Shown here: piece by piece, positions 8,079 through 16,848 of the stretch | How positions within the stretch are numbered: position 1 is the first letter of the stretch | Layout of the letters: each line of letters begins with the position of its first letter | Assembly: GCA_022843385.1 (NCBI GenBank) | Contig: JALHNT010000014.1 | Span: 83,297 to 147,296, forward strand | DNA: 64,000 nucleotides | Reading direction: 5' to 3' | Source: Anaerolineae bacterium | Lineage (GTDB): Bacteria > Chloroflexota > Anaerolineae > Aggregatilineales > Phototrophicaceae | Position numbers and translations under genes: made by a program | Notes under the pieces: generated by a model | The model's database searches: none | Told to the model about the DNA's origin: nothing | The model's input: only the letters and a program-made list of their open reading frames with translations

Positions 8079-9833
8079 CTACATGCGTTCCGGCGCGGTC
8101 ATCCCCATCAGCGACAGAACCCGTTTGAATACCACCTGGGCGGCCCGGTAGAAGCGCAGCCGCGCTTGCTGCACATTCGGAGTAAGGTCGGTGTGCAGGG
8201 CGCGCACCTCATCGTAAATGGGATGGAACACGCCCGCCAGTTCATGTGCATAGAAGGCTATCCGATGCGGCTCCAGTTCGGTAGCCGCCGTCTGGATAAC
8301 ATCTCCCAGTTCGAGCGCCTTCCGCATGAAGCGCAGTTCAGACTCGCCCAACAGGTTCACATCCGCTCCTGTGTCGGTCACGCCGCGCAGTTCAGCTTCG
8401 CGGAAGATTCCAGCGCAGCGGACATGGGCATTCTGGATGTAGTAAACCGGATTGTCGTTGCTCTGTTTGACCGCCAGATCGAGATCGAAGTTGAGATGCG
8501 AATCGGCGCTGCGGGCCAGCAGGATGTAGCGCACCACATCCGGGCTGGTCTGGTCAATCAGATCATCGAGCGTATCGATGTTCCCAGCGCGAGTACTCAT
8601 TTTGAGCTCCTGACCACCTCTGATCATCTTGACTAACTGAATGATGATCACCTTAATCCTCGAGACGTCCAATTCCAGTGCTTCGATTCCGTACTGCACC
8701 ACCTTGTATTGTGTCCCATGATCTGCACCGAGGATGTTCACCAACAAGTCAAAGCCACGTCCCAGCTTATTGACATGATAGGCAATATCGGGAAGTGTAT
8801 AGGTTGGATTTCCATCACTCTTGACCAGGACACGATCTTTGTCATCCCCAAAGGGAGCGCTGCGAAACCACGTTGCCACCCCCTTACCAGTATATTCGTC
8901 TGGTTCGCCAGACTTAACTGACCCAGCGTTTTCGGACTCAGTGGATCGGTAGACATGCCCCTTGGCTTCGAGTCCCTTCAATGTCTCCCAGACTGCGCCA
9001 GACTCATACAGGCTATTCTCATTAAAGAAGATGTCATGACGAATATTAACTCGTGCGAGCGTTGCCTTGATGACATCAAACATGCGCTTCTCGGCATACT
9101 CCTTAAACGGCTTCCAATCAGCATCAACTAACGCTGCTCCGTGTTCTGCTGCGAGGTCACGACCAAATACCTTAAGATAATCGCCATGATAAAAGGTTTT
9201 GTCTTCAGCACCAGGAATTTCTACCGGCTTCCCCAACGCTTGCAGATAGCGCAGGCGCAGGCTGTTGCCCAGGTTAACCATCTGTACGCCAGCATTGTTG
9301 AAGTAATACTCGCGCTCAACCTGATAACCCGCCGCTTGCAGGAGGCGGGCAATCGTGTCGCCAACCATCGCCCCTCGGCTGCGCCCAACGTGGAGTGGGC
9401 CGGTGGGATTGGCGCTGACGAACTCGACCTGCGCCCGCTTGCCCGCGCCGATGTCTAGCTGAAACAGTGCTTCACCCTCGTTGATGACCGCCTCAACCTG
9501 CTGCTTAAGCCAGGATTCGCTCAGGCGAAAGTTGATGAACCCTGGGCGAGCCGCTTCCGCCTGACCCACGAAATCGGCCGCGGGCAGATGCCGAACCAGC
9601 GTTTGGGCGATGTCGAACGGGTTCAGTTTTGCCGTCTTGCTCTCCGGCAGGGCCGCAATCTGCATGGCAACCGGGCAGTAATAATCGCCCTGTTCGGCCT
9701 TCTTGGGCGGGCGGATTTCGATGGGGAGCGGCGCGAAGGCGGGGAGTTCTCCGGCTGTTTGAGCGGACTGGACAGCCTGTTCAACCAGATGGGCGTGGAG
9801 CTGAGACAGCGGTTTCAAGATAAGTGACCTCAT
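8079..9833 (-). CDS. argS: Arginyl-tRNA synthetase
   Basis: The protein has 584 residues and charges tRNA-Arg with arginine (class I synthetase). The N-terminal Add1-like domain precedes the Rossmann core. The HIGH-type motif is 'SANPTGPLHVGR' (HVGR at 148-151), and the KMSKS-type motif is KMSTR at 411-415. The C-terminal anticodon-binding domain contains 'PHRIAFYAHELAGVFHPIYDE'. Length is normal. Bases about 8580-9240 are visibly poorer in G+C (near 48%) than the rest of the gene (near 61%), suggesting a mosaic history. dcd follows 27 bases downstream on the same strand. Confidence 0.95.
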   Translation of the reverse strand: MRSLILKPLSQLHAHLVEQAVQSAQTAGELPAFAPLPIEIRPPKKAEQGDYYCPVAMQIAALPESKTAKLNPFDIAQTLVRHLPAADFVGQAEAARPGFINFRLSESWLKQQVEAVINEGEALFQLDIGAGKRAQVEFVSANPTGPLHVGRSRGAMVGDTIARLLQAAGYQVEREYYFNNAGVQMVNLGNSLRLRYLQALGKPVEIPGAEDKTFYHGDYLKVFGRDLAAEHGAALVDADWKPFKEYAEKRMFDVIKATLARVNIRHDIFFNENSLYESGAVWETLKGLEAKGHVYRSTESENAGSVKSGEPDEYTGKGVATWFRSAPFGDDKDRVLVKSDGNPTYTLPDIAYHVNKLGRGFDLLVNILGADHGTQYKVVQYGIEALELDVSRIKVIIIQLVKMIRGGQELKMSTRAGNIDTLDDLIDQTSPDVVRYILLARSADSHLNFDLDLAVKQSNDNPVYYIQNAHVRCAGIFREAELRGVTDTGADVNLLGESELRFMRKALELGDVIQTAATELEPHRIAFYAHELAGVFHPIYDEVRALHTDLTPNVQQARLRFYRAAQVVFKRVLSLMGMTAPERM

Positions 9834-9845
9834 CGCGGTAAACGA

Positions 9846-9876
9846 AGGGGCGGGTCGTTTGATAGAACCCGCCCCT
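9846..9876 (-). terminator. GC-rich hairpin between a small unknown gene and argS
   Basis: A perfect 10-base-pair stem (9846-9855 with 9867-9876, core GGGGCGGG) has an 11-base loop. No T-tract follows on either strand. It sits 13 bases upstream of the argS start and downstream of the gene ending at 9929, so it may be a T-poor terminator of the upstream unit or a leader element of argS. Confidence 0.45.
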
Positions 9877-9928
9877 CATCACAATCGTGCCGCGATTGTA
9901 GCAAATTCAGACAGGGATGCAAGGCAGC

Positions 9929-10216
9929 CTAGCGCGTGATAAGCCAGGGGTTGATCCCAGATTGCGGCGGGCGATCATCCGACTCATCCTCTACAGGAGC
10001 CAGGGCTGACCACAGCGCATCGGCTTTTTCTGGATAGGTCTCCAGCCACTCGACGGGCTTCATCAGCCGCGATTTGTGGACAACCGCAATGAAGTGACGA
10101 AGCTCATCCGTCATAATCGATTTCTCACGAAGACAGCGATCCAGCGAACGCATCAACCGAATCCCGGACGGAGTCAACTGATGCTGCTTCACCCACTGAT
10201 GCTCAGGTTGCAGCAT
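9929..10216 (-). CDS. Small hypothetical protein
   Basis: The protein has 95 residues, is charged and soluble, and has no membrane segment or recognised motif. It contains several Trp, Leu and Arg residues in short helical stretches ('HQWVKQHQLTPSGIRLMRSLDRCLREK', shown here only as its character: basic and helical). Its start overlaps the end of the methyltransferase gene upstream by 14 bases, so the two are probably translated together; that coupling is the main support for it being a real gene. No function can be proposed. Confidence 0.5.
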   Translation of the reverse strand: MLQPEHQWVKQHQLTPSGIRLMRSLDRCLREKSIMTDELRHFIAVVHKSRLMKPVEWLETYPEKADALWSALAPVEDESDDRPPQSGINPWLITR

Positions 10217-10847
10217 GGTTCACCTTCCGCGCCCAGACGACATACAGCGGATTGGCGTAGGTCGGATAGCCATTGGCGGGGTCAGTCTGCATGGCGCTCA
10301 GTTCCGTCCATTCGCCGGATTGCTCGAAGTAGCGCCCGACGAGTGCGATGTGTTCCGAGTCGTTGGTCGAAAGCCAGACCGCAACAGCCTTGGAGGGGAA
10401 GCAGCGATTGGAGAAAGACACCACAAACGTCCCGCCCGGCTTGAGCACCCGATAGACCTCGCTGAAGACGCGCAACGGTTCGGTGAGATATTGAACCGAC
10501 ACAGCGCAAGTCACCGCATCGAAGGATTGATCCTCATAAGGCAGCACAGGCTGTTGGTTAAGGTTGTGGACGATAAACTTGTCAAGCTGTGGATTATCAG
10601 CCATCTCATCAGCGTTCATCCCCAGGCCGACCACACGCGCCGGCTTGAGCGCCAGCGGATAATGAGATCGCCAACTGCTCATCAGATCGAGATAAATCCC
10701 GCCAGTCGGCAGCAAATCCTGATACACGCTAGTCAACGCCGCCAGCGCGTCATCATCAATGTGAACCACTTTACGTGGAAAACTGTAGAAGAGACGGTCA
10801 TCAGAAGCGTCCTGTCGCTGAAAAAAGTGAGTTGGGAACACCGTCAC
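10203..10847 (-). CDS. SAM-dependent methyltransferase with 'DLMSSW' motif
   Basis: The protein has 214 residues. The region usually holding the glycine-rich motif I reads 'YLDLMSSWRSHYP', a variant I associate with a family of small methyltransferase-like proteins in cyanobacteria, chloroplast-bearing eukaryotes and other bacteria. Downstream, 'VVGLGMNADEM', 'FDAVTCAVSVQYL' and 'EVYRVLKPGGTFVVSFSNR' follow the normal order of a Methyltransf_11 fold. The substrate is unknown. It is probably co-transcribed with the 95-residue protein that overlaps its 3' end. Confidence 0.7.
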   Translation of the reverse strand: MTVFPTHFFQRQDASDDRLFYSFPRKVVHIDDDALAALTSVYQDLLPTGGIYLDLMSSWRSHYPLALKPARVVGLGMNADEMADNPQLDKFIVHNLNQQPVLPYEDQSFDAVTCAVSVQYLTEPLRVFSEVYRVLKPGGTFVVSFSNRCFPSKAVAVWLSTNDSEHIALVGRYFEQSGEWTELSAMQTDPANGYPTYANPLYVVWARKVNHAAT

Positions 10848-10955
10848 ACCTGAAGTTGAGTTAAACGCTGCCCAACTCTAAATGACTAAGATGAGATGGT
10901 GAAGAGAAATAACTCGTGAAATGCTGAAAGACTGATGACGACCACCCCTTTATGG

Positions 10956-11408
10956 CTACCCCTGGCTCTGCGGTGGTGTATCCAGTGCTGTGGTCGACTT
11001 CTCTGCAAGCAACCGGTTAATGATGGCAGCCAGTTCATCATACTTCGGCGGTTTGACGAAATATTGCAGGAAGCCATACTGCTTACATTCAGCCAGGTCT
11101 TCTGGCTCATCAGAAGTCGTGAAGATGACACGGGGAATTCGATTGACTTCCGCGTGCTGGGACAAAGTCTTCAACAGTTCGGCGCCAGTGATACGCGGCA
11201 GATTCAAATCCAGCACCATCAGAAGGATGGCTGGCAGAGGTTCAGCCGCAAATTCCTCACGTCGCAGCAGGAAATCCAGACCACGCTTGCCATCTTCCAT
11301 CTGAATCAGCGGCAAGTGAATGCCCTGTCGCTCCAACGACTTCTGCAGAATGCGAAAATGGCCGGGATTGTCTTCGATGACCAGAATACTGGGTTGCGTC
11401 TGAGTCAT
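10956..11408 (-). CDS. Single-domain response regulator (receiver only)
   Basis: The protein has 150 residues and is a stand-alone receiver domain of the Rcp1/CheY-like type found beside bacteriophytochrome-like kinases. It has the acidic pair E12/D13, the phosphoacceptor D67 in 'VLDLNLP', T97/T98 in the 'VIFTTSD' stretch and K119 in 'YFVKPP'. There is no output domain, so it acts by protein contact or phosphotransfer. Its ATG overlaps the stop of the histidine kinase upstream by 4 bases, so it is almost certainly that kinase's partner. Confidence 0.9.
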   Translation of the reverse strand: MTQTQPSILVIEDNPGHFRILQKSLERQGIHLPLIQMEDGKRGLDFLLRREEFAAEPLPAILLMVLDLNLPRITGAELLKTLSQHAEVNRIPRVIFTTSDEPEDLAECKQYGFLQYFVKPPKYDELAAIINRLLAEKSTTALDTPPQSQG

Positions 11409-12835
11409 GATGTACCCTCCTGACTATGTTTCGGTATGCTGAAGCTGAAGGTTGATCCCTGCCCCAACACCGAGTCGAACCAGATGCGTCCGCCCTGGCG
11501 TTGAACAATGGTCTGAACATAGGGCAGTCCGACGCCCTCACCCTTCACGTCTTCGGCATTGCGTGCACGACGGAATAACTGAAAGACTTTTCGGAAATCT
11601 TCCTGAGCAATGCCGCGACCGTTATCCTGAATATGCACAATCACCTCTTCGGCGTTGTCTTCGGCCCGCACCGTAATCTGACCGGGGCGATGGTCATCCA
11701 GATACTTGATGGCATTATCGAGCAGGTTGCTCAACACCTGACGCAGCAGCAAGCGGTCTGCCGGGACGATGGGCATGGGCAATACAGTGAGCGCTGCCCC
11801 CCGCTGATGCAACTGGTGGCTGAAGGTATTGCCTATCTCCTGGGTCAAGGCGCTCAGATCAATCGGCTCGATTTGTATTTCGTGCTTGCCGATTCGCGCC
11901 AGCTTCAGCACTTCGTCAATGAGTATTTCCATGCGCTGCGCTGAAGTTTCTAGATATTCCAACGCTTCGGGTAAATCATGTTGAGTGGCCTTTTCCGCCT
12001 GCCGGAGCGACGTTCCCTCCAGTTGGGGTATGCCAGCCGTAATCGCCGGTTGGAGATCGTCAATAGCGATCCGCGCTTCTTCGACGAACCCGGTGATATT
12101 GACCAGCGGGGCGCGCAGGTCATGAGCAACAATGTAGGCAAAATCACGGATTTCGCGGTTGGCGCTTTCCAGCTCGGCATTCTTGCGCTGAAGATTGCGT
12201 GACAACTGGCGCAGTTCTTCGAGCTGAGGCTGGAAGAGATAGCGATCCTGAATATATCGCACGACCACCATAACGAAGGCGATGGCGATGGGAAAGCTAA
12301 TCGCAACCCCGATGATATCATCGGTCAGATAATCTGGTCGAAGCCAGTAAAGAAACAACACGCCGATGGCACTGAAAGCAGAGACGGCTACAAGCCAACG
12401 CGCTGTCAGCAGCAGACTCCCCAGGATGATGGGCAGCGCAAGCCATTGCAGCGAAGCCAAAGGGGAGAACGTCACATCGGCGGGCAGGACGGCGACCTGC
12501 CCCAATACCGAGAGCGCTGTCGTGGCAACAGCAACGGCTCCGCCAACGAAGTAATAGCGAAGCCGGCTGAGAATATAAGCACCGGCTAATCCGACACAGG
12601 TCAGGGCAATAGGAACCCATAACGGCAGGAAGTTGGCGCGGAAGGGAACGAATACCAGCTCGAAGGCGAACAATACCAGCAAACCGATAGTCACCGCGGA
12701 GACCAGGCGAGACTGACGCTGTTCGTTTGCAGCGACGATGCTGGGATGCGGGTCGGTGAGTCTGGCCCAGAGCAGGGTGCGCCACTTAACTGGATCAGAG
12801 CTGGGCAGGTTCAGGGTTTGTGGAATGGATGCCAT
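11405..12835 (-). CDS. Membrane sensor histidine kinase
   Basis: Read from the ATG at 12835 the protein has 476 residues; an upstream in-frame GTG at 12910 would add 25 residues but has no ribosome site. About six membrane helices fill the first 200 residues with no large outer loop. A coiled-coil linker ('RNLQRKNAELESANREIRD') leads to the H-box 'VAHDLRAPLVN' (phospho-His about residue 238), then the N-box 'LLDNAIKYL', G1 'QDNGRGI' and G2 'GEGVGLPYV'. It should autophosphorylate and pass phosphate to the receiver protein encoded just downstream. The signal is unknown; the embedded sensor suggests a membrane or redox cue. Confidence 0.88.
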   Translation of the reverse strand: MASIPQTLNLPSSDPVKWRTLLWARLTDPHPSIVAANEQRQSRLVSAVTIGLLVLFAFELVFVPFRANFLPLWVPIALTCVGLAGAYILSRLRYYFVGGAVAVATTALSVLGQVAVLPADVTFSPLASLQWLALPIILGSLLLTARWLVAVSAFSAIGVLFLYWLRPDYLTDDIIGVAISFPIAIAFVMVVVRYIQDRYLFQPQLEELRQLSRNLQRKNAELESANREIRDFAYIVAHDLRAPLVNITGFVEEARIAIDDLQPAITAGIPQLEGTSLRQAEKATQHDLPEALEYLETSAQRMEILIDEVLKLARIGKHEIQIEPIDLSALTQEIGNTFSHQLHQRGAALTVLPMPIVPADRLLLRQVLSNLLDNAIKYLDDHRPGQITVRAEDNAEEVIVHIQDNGRGIAQEDFRKVFQLFRRARNAEDVKGEGVGLPYVQTIVQRQGGRIWFDSVLGQGSTFSFSIPKHSQEGTS

Positions 12836-12999
12836 AAGATGCCTGTGATTTGCTGTCGTATAACTCCAGTATACGTACCATTCGACCTGGCATAGATTAA
12901 GAACAAGCACAGGAAACCATGATAGGACTAATGAGCCTGAAGGGTTTGCAAATCCAAACTTTTGCCTGTTCTTGCCTGTTTATCAGGTCAAAGACAGCA

Positions 13000-15636
13000 T
13001 CACGAGTTCATCATGCGTTTAAGCTCGTACAGTTTGGTCAGGGCTTCAAGCGGGCTGAGGTTATCCACTTCCAGCTTCTTGAGGGCATCCAGCGCCGGAT
13101 GTGCATCGGGCGGGGCGAACAACCGCATCTGACCGGCCTCTTCGACTTTGCGCTGACGAGTCGTGGCTGGCACAGGGGGTGGAGCCGCCGGCAGCTTGAA
13201 GTCACTCCCCTGGGCTTCGAGATGTCGCAAGAGTTCACGGGCGCGTTCAACCACCGGGCGCGGCATCCCGGCCAGTTGTGCCACATGGACGCCGTAGCTG
13301 CGGTCTGCCCCACCGGGAACGACGCGGTGGAGGAAGACAATCTGTTCACCATCTTCGCTGACCGCCACATTGTAGTTGCGGGTGCGCGGCAAGATGTTGG
13401 GCAATTCGGTCAGTTCGTGGTAATGGGTGGCGAAGAGGGTGCGGCAGTTGAGGCGTGGATTGTTGTGAATGTACTCGATCACGGCGCGGGCAATCGCCAG
13501 CCCATCGTAGGTTGAGGTGCCGCGCCCGACCTCATCGAGGATGAGCAAACTGCGCCGGCTGCTGCCGGAGAGGAGGCGAGCGGTTTCGACCATCTCGACC
13601 ATGAAGGTGCTTTGTCCAGCATGGATTTCGTCCTGCGCGCCGATCCGGGCGAAGATACGATCCACCAGTCCGATTGTGGCCTCATCTGCCGGGACGAAGC
13701 TGCCGATCTGCGCCATCAGGGTGATGATCGCTACCTGCCGGATATAGGTCGATTTGCCCGACATATTGGGGCCGGTGATGATCTGGATGCGCGTCATGCT
13801 GTCGAAGTGTGTATCGTTAGGGATATAGCGAATGCCATCCAGCAGCGATTTCTCGACCACCGGATGCCGGCCATCCTTGACGATGAGCAAGTCATCTTCG
13901 GTCAGAGTCGGTCGTGTGTAGGCTTCGCGCACGGCGACATCGGCTAGCGACAGAAACACATCAAGATGAGCCAGGGCGCGGGCGGTTTGCAGCAGCCGGT
14001 TGGCGTTCTGTGCCAATTGCTGGCAGAGCGTGTCAAATAAGGCGCGTTCGACCTTGAGGATTTCTTCTTCTGCGTTCAGCACCAGCGTTTCGTATTCTTT
14101 CAGTTCAGGCGTGATATACCGTTCGGCGTTGACCAGCGTTTGCTTGCGGATGTAATCCGCCGGGACGCGCTCGGTGTTGGCATTGCTGACTTCGATGTAG
14201 TAGCCGAAAACCTTGTTAAAGCCGACCTTGACGCTGGCGATGCCGGTGCGCCGCCGTTCCACCGCCTCCAGATTAGCGATCCACTCGCGGGCATCGCGCG
14301 TCGACTCCAGGATGTCATCCAGTTCTCTGGCATAACCGGGGCGAATGACGCCGATGGTGTTGAGCGTGGCAGGCGGGTCATCGGTCAGCGCAGTGCCGAT
14401 CAGCTCCGACAGATCGTTGCAGGGATGGAGAGTCTTGAGCAGGGCATTCAGCGCCGGGATCGGTTCGATGAGCTGCTGAATCTGCGGAATGGTATCCAGG
14501 CTGCCTTTCAGCCCCACCAAGTCACGCGGGCCAGCCCGTTGAATCAGCAGGCGGTTGGTCAGCCGCTCGATGTCGGCAATCGGTTTGAGCGCGGCATGGA
14601 GTTCGGCGCGCAACACTTCGCTCTTCACCAAGGCCTCGACCGCATCCAACCGGGCATTGAGACGGCTCAGATCGAGCAGCGGTTGGCTGATCCAGGTACG
14701 CAGCAGCCGCGCCCCCATCGCCGTCATGGTACGATCCAAAATGCCCAGCAGGCTGCCATCCACTTTGCGGCTGCGGATGGTTTCAGCCAATTCAAGATTG
14801 CGCCGGGTGAAGGGGTCCAGGACCATGAAGGTAGCAGTGGAATAGGCGCGGAGTGAAGTCAACTGGCTCAGGCTGCCACGCTGGGTATCGCGGACGTATT
14901 GCAGCATCCCGCCAGCCGCGCAGACCGCCGCCGGCATCTCACCCAGACCAAAACCATCCAGCGTCCGCGTCTGAAAGTGCTGCATCAAGGCGGTGCGGGC
15001 CGAGTCCAGTTCAAAGCGCCAATCCTGTACCGAGGTCAAATGAATGCCTTCCGGCAAGGACGCACCGCGCTCGACCCACTCCGCCGGCATCAACACCTCG
15101 CGTGGGGTCAACCGAGCCAGTTCTTCCAGCACCAGCACCGCAACCGACTCGCCCTCCAGTTGGGTTGCGGCGAATTCTCCTGTAGTAATATCTACATAAG
15201 CGATGCCGGCGCGGCTCCACTCGCCCGTCTCAACATCGCCCAGCGGGACAATGCTCATCAGGTAGTTGGCACGATCTTCGCTCAGGAGTTCTGGCTCGAT
15301 GATCGTCCCCGGCGTGATGACCCGTGTCACTTCCCGATCAACAATGCCGCGTCCGTCCGGTTCGCTGGTCTGTTCACAGACGGCGACGTGGTAACCCTTC
15401 TCGATCAGGCGCGCGATGTAGCTATCCACCGCATGATAGGGAACGCCGGCCATCGGCACACGCTCCTCCTTGCTCACTGGGCGCCCCGTCAACACAATAT
15501 CGAGTTCGCGGGCGACGACTTCGGCATCTTCGTCAAAGGTCTCGTAAAAGTCGCCTAAGCGGAAAAATAAGATACAATCGGGATACTGGCTCTTGATGTC
15601 AAGATACTGCTGGCGTAGGGGAGTCACTCGCGCCAT
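13000..15636 (-). CDS. mutS: DNA mismatch repair ATPase MutS
   Basis: Read from ATG 15636 the protein has 878 residues. The frame stays open 38 codons further upstream, but that segment does not resemble MutS and crosses the divergent promoter region. The mismatch-reading F-x-E motif is in 'GDFYETF' (F30, E32). Walker A is 'GPNMSGKST' at 622-630 and Walker B is 'LLILDEVGRGTSTYDG', followed by the His-containing 'TLFATHYHELTEL'. It recognises mispairs and starts repair. No mutL is in the window. It is transcribed alone and divergently from the ROK kinase gene. Confidence 0.96.
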   Translation of the reverse strand: MARVTPLRQQYLDIKSQYPDCILFFRLGDFYETFDEDAEVVARELDIVLTGRPVSKEERVPMAGVPYHAVDSYIARLIEKGYHVAVCEQTSEPDGRGIVDREVTRVITPGTIIEPELLSEDRANYLMSIVPLGDVETGEWSRAGIAYVDITTGEFAATQLEGESVAVLVLEELARLTPREVLMPAEWVERGASLPEGIHLTSVQDWRFELDSARTALMQHFQTRTLDGFGLGEMPAAVCAAGGMLQYVRDTQRGSLSQLTSLRAYSTATFMVLDPFTRRNLELAETIRSRKVDGSLLGILDRTMTAMGARLLRTWISQPLLDLSRLNARLDAVEALVKSEVLRAELHAALKPIADIERLTNRLLIQRAGPRDLVGLKGSLDTIPQIQQLIEPIPALNALLKTLHPCNDLSELIGTALTDDPPATLNTIGVIRPGYARELDDILESTRDAREWIANLEAVERRRTGIASVKVGFNKVFGYYIEVSNANTERVPADYIRKQTLVNAERYITPELKEYETLVLNAEEEILKVERALFDTLCQQLAQNANRLLQTARALAHLDVFLSLADVAVREAYTRPTLTEDDLLIVKDGRHPVVEKSLLDGIRYIPNDTHFDSMTRIQIITGPNMSGKSTYIRQVAIITLMAQIGSFVPADEATIGLVDRIFARIGAQDEIHAGQSTFMVEMVETARLLSGSSRRSLLILDEVGRGTSTYDGLAIARAVIEYIHNNPRLNCRTLFATHYHELTELPNILPRTRNYNVAVSEDGEQIVFLHRVVPGGADRSYGVHVAQLAGMPRPVVERARELLRHLEAQGSDFKLPAAPPPVPATTRQRKVEEAGQMRLFAPPDAHPALDALKKLEVDNLSPLEALTKLYELKRMMNS

Positions 15637-15733
15637 GACGGATCGCTCACTGTCTTGATAGATATACCGACGAGATAGAGTGGTAATTCTAGCGAAGTCG
15701 GAACAGACGTTCAACGATAAAAGGATAATCTCC

Positions 15734-16717
15734 ATGCATGAAGCCATCATTGCCGTCGATCTGGGCGGGACGCGGGTGCGCGCGGCGCGCTTGAATCAAT
15801 CGCTCGACATTCAGATGCGTCAGGAAATGTTGACCGAAGATGAACGCGGACTGGACGCCACGCTGGGACGCATTCAGGAGATGATCCGCGCGGTGTGGCC
15901 GACCGATGGGACGCCTGTCGCCGGGATTGGCATCTCTGCTCCCGGCCCGCTGAACCCGATGACCGGCGTGGTGGTCGCGCCGCCTAACCTGAAGGGGTGG
16001 CACAATGTCCCCCTTGCCAGCATCCTGCGCGATGCCTTCGGGGTGCCGGTTTACGTTGGCAATGATGCCAACGTCGCCGGATTAGCCGAGACGGCGCTGG
16101 GCGCGGCGCGCGGCTGCCGTCATGTCATCTTCATCACCGTCAGCACCGGCATCGGCAGCGGCATGATCGTCGATGGCAAGATGCTGCTGGGCAAAGTTGG
16201 ATTGGGGGCGGAAGCCGGACACATCATCATGATCGCTGGCGACCAGGTTAGCTCGCTGGAGAAAGAAGCGGCGGGGCCATCGTTGGCCCGTAAAGCGCGG
16301 GCGCGCATCGAAGCCGGTGAAGAGTCACTCATCACATCGCTGCTTAACGGCGACCTAAAGCAGATCAGCGGCGCAACCGTCGGACGGGCGGCACAGGAAG
16401 GCGACCGGCTGGCGCTGGACATCGTGCGCGAAGGTGGACGGATGGTCGGGCTGGGAATCGTCAGTCTGCTGCATCTGTTCAATCCGGAAATTATTGTGAT
16501 GGGCGGCGGCGTCAGCAATCTGGGCGAGCTGCTGTTTGCTCCGATGCGCGAGGCAATTCAGCGTTACTGTATTGATGCGTCGTACTGGCAGGATCTGCGG
16601 ATTGAACGGGCGGAATTGGGCGAGAACGTCAGCATCATTGGTGCCGGTGCCCTGGTCATCACCCAGGGCGGGGTTGCCGATGTGTCGCATATCGCGGCAC
16701 GGCTGAACGCGACGTAG
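15734..16717 (+). CDS. ROK-family sugar kinase lacking the zinc-binding cysteine cluster
   Basis: Read from ATG 15734 (AAAGGA upstream) the protein has 328 residues, normal for ROK glucokinases. The phosphate-binding loop is 'AVDLGGTRVRA' (7-17). The catalytic Asp is D111 in 'GNDANVAG', and E160/H163 form the ROK E-x-G-H motif. The C-x-C-G-x2-G-C-x-E zinc cluster that normally follows the E-x-G-H motif is absent; the corresponding stretch reads 'GDQVSSLEKEAAGPS'. The E-x-G-H His that would join the zinc site is still present. It probably phosphorylates glucose or an acylated or amino hexose; there is no helix-turn-helix, so it is not a ROK repressor. It is divergent from mutS. Confidence 0.85.
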   Translation: MHEAIIAVDLGGTRVRAARLNQSLDIQMRQEMLTEDERGLDATLGRIQEMIRAVWPTDGTPVAGIGISAPGPLNPMTGVVVAPPNLKGWHNVPLASILRDAFGVPVYVGNDANVAGLAETALGAARGCRHVIFITVSTGIGSGMIVDGKMLLGKVGLGAEAGHIIMIAGDQVSSLEKEAAGPSLARKARARIEAGEESLITSLLNGDLKQISGATVGRAAQEGDRLALDIVREGGRMVGLGIVSLLHLFNPEIIVMGGGVSNLGELLFAPMREAIQRYCIDASYWQDLRIERAELGENVSIIGAGALVITQGGVADVSHIAARLNAT

Positions 16718-16826
16718 TTGATAGTTCTCGACTACCAGTAACCATACCCAACAGCTAAATCATCGCCTGCGACCCTATTCGTCAGAAATTTCATAGAAAT
16801 GGCGCGGGGCGCTTCAATTCACGGCG

Positions 16827-16848
16827 GGCTTCATGTTACAATGAAGCC
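16827..16848 (+). promoter_or_regulatory. Hairpin with -10 box abutting a kinase start codon
   Basis: A perfect 8-base-pair inverted repeat (16827-16834 with 16841-16848, loop GTTACA) ends exactly one base before the ATG at 16849. It contains a -10-like TACAAT at 16837-16842, which would place transcription start at or next to the ATG. No Shine-Dalgarno-like sequence is visible. The arrangement fits a leaderless transcript. Confidence 0.4.

Noticed and set aside
12962..12981. Two tandem copies of a 10-base unit (TTGCCTGTTC/T) after mutS
   Set aside because: Only two copies in a short non-coding gap; not enough to call a repeat array or regulatory element.
15637..15750. 38-codon N-terminal extension of mutS
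   Set aside because: The extension shows no MutS similarity, overlaps the divergent ROK gene's 5' region, and MutS proteins normally begin near the residue chosen.
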